Assembly (NCBI GenBank): GCA_015061805.1
Contig: SUVV01000016.1
Span: 1-57,182, forward strand
Length of the DNA stretch: 57,182 nucleotides
Direction of reading: 5' to 3'
Origin: Lentisphaerota bacterium
GTDB lineage: Bacteria; Verrucomicrobiota; Lentisphaeria; Victivallales; Victivallaceae
The notes under the pieces were generated by a model. It did not search any database and was not told the DNA's origin. It worked only from the letters and a program-made list of their open reading frames with translations. The position numbers and the translations under genes were made by a program. Shown here one piece after another: positions 50,342 through 57,182 of this stretch. Numbering within the stretch: the stretch's first letter is position 1; each line of letters begins with the position of its first letter.

Positions 50342-51547
50342 ATGAACAGTTTCTATAATGCGGAAAAAGTTTCTGCCAACGTCTACTGGGTCGGCGCCGT
50401 CGACTGGCACGTCCGGGATTTTCACGGATACAAAACTCAGCGCGGCACCACCTATAATGCCTTCCTGATCATTGACGAAAAAATCACTCTGGTCGATACC
50501 GTCAAAAAAGGCTTTACCAACGAAATGCTCGAACGCATTTCAACCGTCGTCCCGCTGGAAAAAATCGATTATATCGTCTCCAACCATGCTGAGCCAGACC
50601 ATTCCGGCGGACTCCTTGAAGCGATCGGAAAAATCAAACCGGAAAAGGTCTTTGCTTCAAGTTTCGGTGCCAAGACACTTGCAGCATACTACGGCATCGA
50701 AGCAGAAGTTGTCCCCAACGGTTCATCCATCGATCTCGGCAAAGGAAAACTCACCTTTGTCGAAACCAGGATGCTCCACTGGCCCGACAGCATGATAAGT
50801 TTCTACGATGCCGACGGCATGCTGTTTTCCCAGGATGCTTTCGGTATGCACCTCGCTGGAAGCAAACTCTGGGCTGATGAATATCAGGAAAGCATTATCG
50901 ATTACGAAATGCGTAAATATTTCTGCAACATCATCAACGCCCAGAGCGGCAAAGTGCTTGCCCTCCTGGAAGAACTTCCGAAACTCAACCTGGATATCAA
51001 AGCCATTCTGCCCGATCACGGCCCGTTATTCCGCAAGGACTTCGGCAAAGTCATGCAGCTCTACCGTGAATGTGCCGAACAGAAACCCCAGCCCAAAGCA
51101 GTTGTCGTATACGCCACCATGTGGCAGGCAACCGAAATGCTCGCCCGCGCTTTCGCCGACGGCGTCCGCGCTCAAGGCATGGAGGTCAAAGTCCTCGATC
51201 TGGCAGTTGCCGACCGCAGCGAAGTCATGACCGAAGTCGCCGCCGCCGGTCTGGTCGCTTTCGGCGCGCCGACGATGAATAACAATGTATTCCCGCTGAT
51301 GATGGATGCACTCACCTACGTCCGCGGCTTGAAACCCCAGAATAAAACCGGGTTTGCTTTCGGTTCATGCGGCTGGAGCGGAGAAGGCGCAAAACAGATT
51401 TCTGAACAATTGAACCTTATGAAGTTTGAACAGCCGATTCCATTCATCCAGAGCAAATACCGACCCACCGACGCGGAAATGAAAGCCGCATTCGATGCCG
51501 GATTCAATCTGGCTGAACAAGTCGGAAATAAAGTAAAACAACCCTGA
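50342..51547 (+). CDS. Flavodiiron protein (rubredoxin:oxygen oxidoreductase)
   Basis: A 401-residue A-type flavodiiron protein. The metallo-beta-lactamase-like domain carries the diiron ligands in NHAEPDHSGG (about 81-90), H146 in MLHWPDS, the SQDAFG Asp (about 165) and the DHGPL His. The flavodoxin domain occupies about 255-401 with AVVVYATMWQATE. It reduces oxygen to water or nitric oxide to nitrous oxide. It lies between the superoxide reductase and rubredoxin genes, its usual electron donor, in one operon. Confidence 0.95.
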   Translation: MNSFYNAEKVSANVYWVGAVDWHVRDFHGYKTQRGTTYNAFLIIDEKITLVDTVKKGFTNEMLERISTVVPLEKIDYIVSNHAEPDHSGGLLEAIGKIKPEKVFASSFGAKTLAAYYGIEAEVVPNGSSIDLGKGKLTFVETRMLHWPDSMISFYDADGMLFSQDAFGMHLAGSKLWADEYQESIIDYEMRKYFCNIINAQSGKVLALLEELPKLNLDIKAILPDHGPLFRKDFGKVMQLYRECAEQKPQPKAVVVYATMWQATEMLARAFADGVRAQGMEVKVLDLAVADRSEVMTEVAAAGLVAFGAPTMNNNVFPLMMDALTYVRGLKPQNKTGFAFGSCGWSGEGAKQISEQLNLMKFEQPIPFIQSKYRPTDAEMKAAFDAGFNLAEQVGNKVKQP

Positions 51548-51568
51548 AAAAAACAAGGAGAATTAATT

Positions 51569-51730
51569 ATGGAAAAGTACATTTGTGACGTCTGCGGATA
51601 CGAATACGATCCGGAAAAAGGTGACCCCGATAACGGTATCGCCCCGGGAACCGCTTTCGAAGATATCCCCGAAGACTGGGCCTGCCCCGAATGCGGCGCC
51701 CCCAAAAGCTGCTTCAGCAAAGCTGACTGA
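51569..51730 (+). CDS. rub: Rubredoxin
   Basis: A 53-residue electron carrier. [14 protein letters not shown] and ACPECGAPK give the two CxxC iron ligands, with the usual DWACP between them. GGAG is nine bases upstream. It is the last gene of the perR operon and should feed electrons to the superoxide reductase and flavodiiron protein. A family A repeat starts 19 bases after the stop. Confidence 0.96.
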   Translation: MEKYICDVCGYEYDPEKGDPDNGIAPGTAFEDIPEDWACPECGAPKSCFSKAD

Positions 51731-51748
51731 TAACGATTGAGGGATATT

Positions 51749-51863
51749 TCGGGGGGAAGGGAAAAACTTTTTTTCACGAGAAAAAAAGTTTTTCCCTTCC
51801 CCCCGAACCCCCTAACCCTTTTCAAAAAAAGCGAACTATTTTGCCGCTCCGTTGTCGCGGCAG
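51749..51863 (+). repeat. Family A hairpin repeat, copy 5
   Basis: The hairpin (51749-51804) has arms GGGGGGAAGGGAAAAACT and complement around CACG. A C-rich tail, TTTTCAAAAAAAGCGAACTAT and CCGCTCCGTTGTCGCGGCAG follow. It lies after the rubredoxin gene. Confidence 0.85.
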
Positions 51864-51870
51864 TTAAAAA

Positions 51871-51973
51871 TTATCACATCCTTACTCACGAAGTGAGCGC
51901 TTCACGTTTGCCGCAGGCAAACACTTCACATTGCAACGCAATTCTTCACGACGGATGAAATCCGTCTCTTCAC
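51871..51973 (+). repeat. Family B hairpin string, copy 5
   Basis: The stems are CTCAC-GAA-GTGAG, GTTTGCC-GCA-GGCAAAC, ATTGC-AAC-GCAAT and GACGGAT-GA-AATCCGTC, each separated by CTTCAC. The first and fourth stems differ from the other copies on both sides of the stem, preserving pairing. Confidence 0.85.
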
Positions 51974-52070
51974 ATCCCCTGCCCCCTAACCCTTTTCAAA
52001 AAAAGCGAACGATGGTTTGCTCACGACTTGTCCCGCCACAGCTCCCTGAGCGACGGCGGATGTTCGCAAA
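51974..52070 (+). repeat. Family A fragment without hairpin
   Basis: Carries the C-rich tail (CCCCTGCCCCCTAACCC), TTTTCAAAAAAAGCGAACGAT and TTTGCTCACGAC typical of family A, but the long hairpin is missing. It directly follows the family B copy. Confidence 0.65.
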
Positions 52071-52183
52071 CCGTGTTTATACTGCGTCCGATATGTCTGA
52101 CGAGTCCGACATGTCCGACAACTCCATCCCAATCACGTGGCACAATCTTTTTAACTCCTGCATAAAAAGCGATTTATTTTTGC

Positions 52184-52212
52184 TTGAAATGATACAGTTT
52201 CAAGTGTATATT
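52184..52212 (+). promoter_or_regulatory. Promoter of hydG
   Basis: TTGAAA (52184-52189), 17 bases, TATATT (52207-52212). Predicted leader about 75 bases. Confidence 0.7.
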
Positions 52213-52296
52213 ATAGGTTGTTGCCGTTTCCGGCAGATCGAGGTGTTTTTCTGAAACTCTGCCGGAGCATGATCCGTTTATTTGAGAGGTTGGAAT

Positions 52297-53712
52297 ATGT
52301 ATGATGTAATGTCGCCGCACGCCGCAGATTTTATCGACGATGCGGAAATCAACGCGACACTTCAATTTGCCGCTGAACACTGCAACGACCGGGGAATGAT
52401 CGCAGATATCCTCGCCAAAGCAGAAGAATGTAAAGGTCTCAACCACCGCGAAGCCCTCGTCCTGCTCGACTGCAAGATTCCGGAATTCAACGCGCAGATA
52501 CTTGAACTTGCCGGAAAGATCAAACAGCGTTTTTACGGCAACCGTATCGTTATGTTCGCGCCGCTCTATCTTTCCAACTACTGCGTCAACGGCTGCATCT
52601 ACTGCCCATATCACGGACAGAATAAGACCATCGCCCGGAAAAAACTTTCTCAAGCTGAAATCCGCGATGAAGTCATCGCCCTGCAGGATATGGGACACAA
52701 ACGCCTCGCCATTGAAGCTGGCGAACACCCCATTCTGAACCCGCTCGAATACATCCTCGAAAGCATTGACACCATCTATTCCATCAAGCACAAAAATGGT
52801 GCGATCCGTCGTGTCAACGTCAATATTGCCGCAACCACCGTCGACAACTACCGCCGCCTCAAAGATGCCGGTATCGGTACTTACATCCTCTTTCAGGAAA
52901 CCTATCACAAGAAGAATTACGAATATCTTCACCCCTCCGGCCCCAAACATGATTACGCTTACCACACCGAAGCGATGGATCGTGCCATGGACGGCGGCAT
53001 CGATGATGTCGGCTGCGGTGTTCTCTACGGTTTGACCACCTGCCGCTACGATTTTGTCGGACAATTGATGCACGCCGAACACCTTGAAGCATTCAAAGGT
53101 GTCGGCCCCCACACCATCAGCGTACCGCGCATCCGCCCTGCTGACGACATTGATACCGAAGATTTCAAAGATGCCATTTCCGACGAAATGTTTGAAAAGA
53201 TCGTTGCCGTCCTGCGGATCGCCGTCCCCTACACCGGCATCATCGTTTCCACCCGCGAAAGTGCCGCTGCCAGAGCCAAAGTACTCAAGGTCGGTGTTTC
53301 CCAGATCTCCGGCGGTTCCCGCACCAGCGTCGGCGGCTACACCACCCCCGAACGCCACGACGAAACCGCCCAGTTCGATGTCAGTGACACCCGCACTCTG
53401 GACGAAGTCGTCCGCTGGCTCCTCGAACAGAACCATGTCCCCAGTTTCTGCACCGCCTGTTACCGCGAAGGCAGAACCGGCGACCGTTTCATGTCGCTGG
53501 TCAAGACCGGACAGATTGCCAACTGCTGTCAGCCCAATGCGCTGATGACACTGATGGAATATCTCGAAGATTACGCTTCTCCGGAAACCCGCGCTATCGG
53601 CATGAAGATCATCGGTGAAGAACTCAAACGGGTTCCCAACGAAAAAGTCCGCCGTATCGCCACTGAAAACATCGAAGCGATCCGCAACGGTTCCCGCGAC
53701 TTCCGGTTCTGA
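52297..53712 (+). CDS. hydG: [FeFe]-hydrogenase maturase HydG
   Basis: A 471-residue radical SAM tyrosine lyase that makes the CO and CN ligands of the hydrogenase H-cluster. The SAM cluster motif is CVNGCIYC (about residues 96-103); the C-terminal auxiliary cluster is in CTACYREGRTGDRFM and NCCQPNALMT. The start at 52297 is the ATG with GAGAGG upstream; the TTG at 52282 is less likely. No hydE, hydF or hydrogenase gene is in the window. uvrB starts 18 bases downstream and is probably co-transcribed. Confidence 0.95.
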   Translation: MYDVMSPHAADFIDDAEINATLQFAAEHCNDRGMIADILAKAEECKGLNHREALVLLDCKIPEFNAQILELAGKIKQRFYGNRIVMFAPLYLSNYCVNGCIYCPYHGQNKTIARKKLSQAEIRDEVIALQDMGHKRLAIEAGEHPILNPLEYILESIDTIYSIKHKNGAIRRVNVNIAATTVDNYRRLKDAGIGTYILFQETYHKKNYEYLHPSGPKHDYAYHTEAMDRAMDGGIDDVGCGVLYGLTTCRYDFVGQLMHAEHLEAFKGVGPHTISVPRIRPADDIDTEDFKDAISDEMFEKIVAVLRIAVPYTGIIVSTRESAAARAKVLKVGVSQISGGSRTSVGGYTTPERHDETAQFDVSDTRTLDEVVRWLLEQNHVPSFCTACYREGRTGDRFMSLVKTGQIANCCQPNALMTLMEYLEDYASPETRAIGMKIIGEELKRVPNEKVRRIATENIEAIRNGSRDFRF

Positions 53713-53730
53713 TCATGGAGTGTTCGCAGC

Positions 53731-55749
53731 ATGGGAATATTCAAACTTCATGCGCCCTATCAGCCCTCCGGCGACCAGCCGGGGGCGATAGCCCAACTCC
53801 AAAGCAATCTGCGTTCCGGGCAGAAATTCCAGACCCTGCAAGGGGTGACCGGTTCCGGTAAAACCTTTACCCTTGCCTGTGCCATCGCGCAGGAAAACCG
53901 TCCGGTACTCGTCTTGAGTCACAACAAGACTCTTGCCGCCCAGCTTTACAGCGAATTCAAAAGTTTCTTTCCCGAAAACGCCGTCGAATACTTCATCAGT
54001 TACTACGACTACTATCTGCCGGAATCCTACATCCCGCAGACCGACACCTATATTGCCAAAGATGCTTCCATCAACGAAGATATCGAAAAACTCCGCCTCT
54101 CCGCCACCGCAAGTCTGACCGAACGCCGCGATGTCATCATCGTCGCCAGCGTTTCCTGCATCTACAGTCTGGGCGCTCCGGAAGAATACACCGAAATGTG
54201 CGTGCGTCTTGATTCCGGCGACACCTTGAACCGCGATGAACTGCTCCGCCGTCTGGTCGCCATCCAATACAACCGCAACGACACCGCCCCCGGCAAAGGT
54301 GAATTCCGTGTCCGCGGCGATATCGTCGATGTCTTTGAACCGCAACGTGATGACTTCGTCCGCATCAGTTTCTTCGGTGACGGCATCGAACGCATGGAGC
54401 GGCGCGATGCCCTGACCGGCAAACTCAAAGCGGTTCTGCACAATGGAACCCTCTTCCCCTGCAAACACTTCGTCATGCCCCCCGACCGCATCGAAAGTGC
54501 TTCCGCCGCCATTTTGCAGGAGATGAATGAACGCTGCGCCTGGTTTGAATCCCAAAACCTCCTCGTCGAAGCCCAGCGCCTCAATCAACGGGTCAACTAC
54601 GACCTCGAAATGATGCGGGAACTCGGCTACTGCAGCGGTATTGAAAACTATTCAATGCACTTATCCCGGCGCGCACCAGGTATGCGCCCCTACTGTCTTT
54701 TTGATTTTTTCAACGATGATTTTCTCACCATCATCGATGAATCACATGTCACATTGCCCCAATTGCAGGCAATGTATAAAGCCGACCGTCAACGCAAAAC
54801 CACCCTTATCGACCACGGCTTCCGATTGCCGTCAGCGCTGGAAAACCGTCCGCTGATGTTTGAAGAATTCTCCGCACTCACCGGACAAACCATATTCGTT
54901 TCCGCCACCCCCGGCGATTATGAACTGGAAAAAAGCGGGAAGCCGGTCGAACTGATCGTCCGCCCGACCGGATTGCTCGACCCTGAAGTCGAAGTCCGCC
55001 CCCTCGAAGGCGAACTCGACGATGTCATCGCCGAGATCAGGGAGTGTTCCGGCCGCGGTGAACGCGCGCTCGTCACCACCCTTACCAAGAAAAATGCCGA
55101 ACGTCTTGCCGATTACCTTTCTGAAATCGGCATCCGCGCCAGTTATCTTCACAGCGAACTCGATGCCATCGAACGTGTCCGCATCCTCAATAAACTGCAA
55201 AACGGTGACTTCGACTGCCTGATCGGGATCAATTTGCTCCGCGAAGGTATCGACTTGCCCGAAGTAGCTCTCGTGGCGATTCTCGATGCCGACAAGGTAG
55301 GTTTCCTGCGTTCCGCCCGAGCCCTCATCCAGACCGCCGGACGCGCCGCCAGAAACAGCGCCGGCAGAGTTATTCTTTACGGCGACTCCATCTCTCCCGG
55401 CATGAAAGAACTCATCGACCAAACCGCCAGACGGCGCAAGATCCAGATGGAATACAACCAACTCCACAACATCACTCCGCGTACCATCATCAAAGAAAAG
55501 CGCCAGACTATCGGTGAAATCATCGGTTCCAAACCGCGCCGCAAGGGCAAAGCAGAAATGCCGGATTTCGGTTGTGACATCATGTCCGATGACGGTTCGC
55601 GCGGATTTGATATCGACACCCTGCCCCCCGCAGAACAGGCAGCATTGATCGAAGAACTTACCCGCGATATGTTCGCCGCCGCCGAAGCCCTCGAATTTGA
55701 ACGCGCCGCTGATTTGCGCGACCGCATCTCCGCATTGAAAAAGAAGTGA
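53731..55749 (+). CDS. uvrB: Excinuclease ABC subunit B
   Basis: A 672-residue UvrB of normal length. Walker A is GVTGSGKT (about 39-46). The DNA-clamping beta-hairpin region is SYYDYYLPESYIPQTDTY, the Walker B box is IIDESHV, and helicase motifs VI-like QTAGRAARN and the C-terminal UvrC-binding UVR motif (EFERAADLRDRISALKKK) are present. It verifies DNA damage in nucleotide excision repair. GGAG is ten bases upstream. Confidence 0.97.
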   Translation: MGIFKLHAPYQPSGDQPGAIAQLQSNLRSGQKFQTLQGVTGSGKTFTLACAIAQENRPVLVLSHNKTLAAQLYSEFKSFFPENAVEYFISYYDYYLPESYIPQTDTYIAKDASINEDIEKLRLSATASLTERRDVIIVASVSCIYSLGAPEEYTEMCVRLDSGDTLNRDELLRRLVAIQYNRNDTAPGKGEFRVRGDIVDVFEPQRDDFVRISFFGDGIERMERRDALTGKLKAVLHNGTLFPCKHFVMPPDRIESASAAILQEMNERCAWFESQNLLVEAQRLNQRVNYDLEMMRELGYCSGIENYSMHLSRRAPGMRPYCLFDFFNDDFLTIIDESHVTLPQLQAMYKADRQRKTTLIDHGFRLPSALENRPLMFEEFSALTGQTIFVSATPGDYELEKSGKPVELIVRPTGLLDPEVEVRPLEGELDDVIAEIRECSGRGERALVTTLTKKNAERLADYLSEIGIRASYLHSELDAIERVRILNKLQNGDFDCLIGINLLREGIDLPEVALVAILDADKVGFLRSARALIQTAGRAARNSAGRVILYGDSISPGMKELIDQTARRRKIQMEYNQLHNITPRTIIKEKRQTIGEIIGSKPRRKGKAEMPDFGCDIMSDDGSRGFDIDTLPPAEQAALIEELTRDMFAAAEALEFERAADLRDRISALKKK

Positions 55750-55813
55750 TGTTCACGAACACAGGGCGCCGCGTATTGTGTTTGTAAATCTTGCAGATCA
55801 CCACTGTTGCAAC

Positions 55814-55841
55814 TTGTATTTCACCTGAAAAGAGTTATATT
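55814..55841 (+). promoter_or_regulatory. Possible promoter of the Gfo/Idh/MocA gene
   Basis: TTGTAT (55814-55819), 16 bases, TATATT (55836-55841), about 34 bases before the start codon. Confidence 0.45.
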
Positions 55842-55874
55842 ATATCCAACTTAACAACCGGAGGATCTACTTTC

Positions 55875-57113
55875 ATGAAACAAGTTACTATTGCCATTGT
55901 TGGAGCAGGTTCCAGAGGCACCGGGTATGCAAAATATGCTCTCGCCCACCCGGAAGAAGCAAAAGTTGTCGCTGTCGCTGATCCCGACGATTTCCGCCGA
56001 AACCGGATTGCCGAGGCCCACCATATCCCGCCGGAAAACGTTTTCCGCACCTATCAGGAAATGCTCTCCCGTCCCAAACTTGCCGATGCCGTCATCATCG
56101 CAACTCAGGATAAAATGCACCTTGAACCGACTGTGGCATTTGCGGCAAAAAAATATGATATCCTGCTGGAAAAACCCATGGCCACCTCCGCCGAAGAATG
56201 TATCAAAATCTGTAAAGCGGTAAAAGATGCCGGAGTCATTTTCGGAGTCTGTTTTGTTCTGCGCTACACCCCCTACTTCCGCAAACTCCGGGAACTCATC
56301 CACTCCGGAGTCATCGGCGAATTGGTAACGTTCCGCCATATCGAAAAGGTCGGCTTCTGGCATCAGGCGCACAGTTTCGTCCGGGGCAACTGGCGCAACT
56401 CCGTTGAATCCAGTCCGATGATCCTTGCCAAATGCAGTCACGATATGGATATCCTCAACTTCCTTATCGGCAAAAAGTGTCTGCAAATATCCAGTTTCGG
56501 TTCGCTCAAATATTTCAAGCGCAAAAACCAGCCCGAAGGAGCCGCCGACCGCTGCATGCAGTGCAAATACGCCGATGAATGTATCTACTCGGCAAAAAGT
56601 TTCTACCTTGGGCGTTTGCACCGCAATCAACTTCTGTGGCCGCTCAATGTCATAACCAATGATCTCACCGAAACCGGTGTCATTTCCGCTCTGGAAAACG
56701 GTCCTTACGGACGCTGTGTTTTCGCCTGCGACAATGACGTGGTGGACAATCAGGTGTTGAATTTCGTTTACGAAGGCGGCATCACCGGCAATATGACCAT
56801 GACCGCATTCTCCCAGGAAGTCGCCCGCGAAAGCGAATTCCGCGGTACTCACGGCGTTATCAAAGGTGATGGCAAAAACCTCACCGTCACCCGTTTCAAG
56901 GACGGGGAGGAAATCGTTGAACACTACGATACCGCACTTGCCAACCAATCTCTGGCTGGAGGTCACGGCGGCGGCGATGCCGGACTGATGAAAGACTTCA
57001 TCAGCGCAGTCGCCAATCAGGATCAATCCTGCCTGGGAGCCACCCCGGAAGAGATGCTCGACGGACACCTCATGGCATTTGATGCCGAAGAATCCCGGAT
57101 CAAAAATTCCTGA
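55875..57113 (+). CDS. Gfo/Idh/MocA-family oxidoreductase with Cys cluster
   Basis: A 412-residue NAD(P)-dependent oxidoreductase. The Rossmann motif is IVGAGSRGTGYAKYA and the characteristic loop is LLEKPMATSAEE; the catalytic-region segment is KCSHDMDILNFLIG. An inserted RCMQCKYADECIYSAKSFY (about residues 231-249) carries four cysteine-type positions and could bind a metal; this insertion is found in a subset of the family. The substrate is probably a sugar or inositol derivative. The start at 55875 has GGAGG about ten bases upstream. A family A hairpin begins eight bases after the stop. Confidence 0.88.
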   Translation: MKQVTIAIVGAGSRGTGYAKYALAHPEEAKVVAVADPDDFRRNRIAEAHHIPPENVFRTYQEMLSRPKLADAVIIATQDKMHLEPTVAFAAKKYDILLEKPMATSAEECIKICKAVKDAGVIFGVCFVLRYTPYFRKLRELIHSGVIGELVTFRHIEKVGFWHQAHSFVRGNWRNSVESSPMILAKCSHDMDILNFLIGKKCLQISSFGSLKYFKRKNQPEGAADRCMQCKYADECIYSAKSFYLGRLHRNQLLWPLNVITNDLTETGVISALENGPYGRCVFACDNDVVDNQVLNFVYEGGITGNMTMTAFSQEVARESEFRGTHGVIKGDGKNLTVTRFKDGEEIVEHYDTALANQSLAGGHGGGDAGLMKDFISAVANQDQSCLGATPEEMLDGHLMAFDAEESRIKNS

Positions 57114-57120
57114 TGCGGGA

Positions 57121-57182
57121 ATTGTGGGGAGGGGAAAAACCTTTTTTCACGAGAAAAAAGGTTTTTCCCCTCCCCACCCCCC
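57121..57182 (+). repeat. Family A hairpin repeat, copy 6 (cut by window end)
   Basis: A near-perfect hairpin GTGGGGAGGGGAAAAACCTTTTTT / complement with loop CACG, followed by CCCCCC at the window edge. It begins eight bases after the stop of the preceding gene and continues beyond the window. Confidence 0.85.

Noticed and set aside
52174-53436. 420-codon minus-strand frame opposite hydG
   Set aside because: Antisense shadow of hydG with no recognisable domains.
55851-57068. 405-codon minus-strand frame opposite the Gfo/Idh/MocA gene
   Set aside because: Antisense shadow of a well-supported oxidoreductase.

Overview
The window looks like a chromosomal segment of a strictly anaerobic, double-membraned bacterium of the PVC group, most likely Lentisphaerae (Victivallales-like). 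This is inferred from gene content, not from a marker-gene tree. The main clues are a pseudopilin of the [17 protein letters not shown] / H-x9-DG type that is massively expanded in Lentisphaerae and Planctomycetes, a TIGR04073-type exosortase-associated protein, several lipobox lipoproteins plus LspA and an RND pump, an anaerobe's oxygen-defence operon (PerR, superoxide reductase, flavodiiron protein, rubredoxin), HydG for [FeFe]-hydrogenase maturation, and ThyX. Most promoters read as TTGAAA/TTGACA-N17-TATATT.

Layout. 1-410: two identical tRNA-Asn genes and a palindrome-riddled tRNA-like fragment. 612-6897: a metallophosphoesterase lipoprotein, then a minus-strand set (NfeD, slipin, GH36-like glycosidase, zinc metallopeptidase, LolA-like lipoprotein). 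7127-13394: housekeeping genes (typA, thyX, yfcE, two Hsp20, an RsmB-like methyltransferase, trmL). 13395-22131: a less typical block with an attenuator-like leader before a zinc-ribbon/DUF805/Sel1 protein, a YkgJ-like protein, a 706-residue EF-hand-like membrane protein, a tandem GATase1-like protein, and an unknown/TPR/DUF4037 trio. 22136-26319: a diaminobutyrate aminotransferase/decarboxylase/FAD oxidoreductase operon. 26520-31322: an AraC regulator divergent from a large secreted protein and a pseudopilin. 31499-38034: a second metallophosphoesterase lipoprotein and a MarR-controlled RND operon. 38188-44743: nnrDE, lspA, a DksA/TraR protein, ychF, the TIGR04073 protein, plsY, an M24 peptidase and ybaK. 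44870-46171: an RRM protein with a structured leader, a probable small RNA and dense repeats. 46172-49277: dnaQ-like, galE, xseB and a second GATase1-like lipoprotein. 49477-51730: the PerR oxidative-stress operon. 52184-57113: hydG, uvrB and a Gfo/Idh/MocA oxidoreductase.

The most unusual content is outside ordinary genes. At least three families of structured intergenic repeats are interspersed. Family A is a long hairpin followed by a C-rich tail, usually 8-35 bases after a stop codon. Family B is a string of five short hairpins joined by a CTTCAC spacer, with compensatory base changes between copies. Family C is a large nested palindrome. One family A copy lies in frame inside the pseudopilin gene, separating a truncated FTLI leader from the true FTLIELL signal, and a second copy in the same orientation lies just after that gene. 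There is also a strong candidate ~100-nt rod-like RNA at 45411-45510 with its own promoter and terminator, and a leader at about 13712-13992 that can form mutually exclusive terminator and antiterminator pairings.

All calls are from reading the sequence; no database search or folding program was run.
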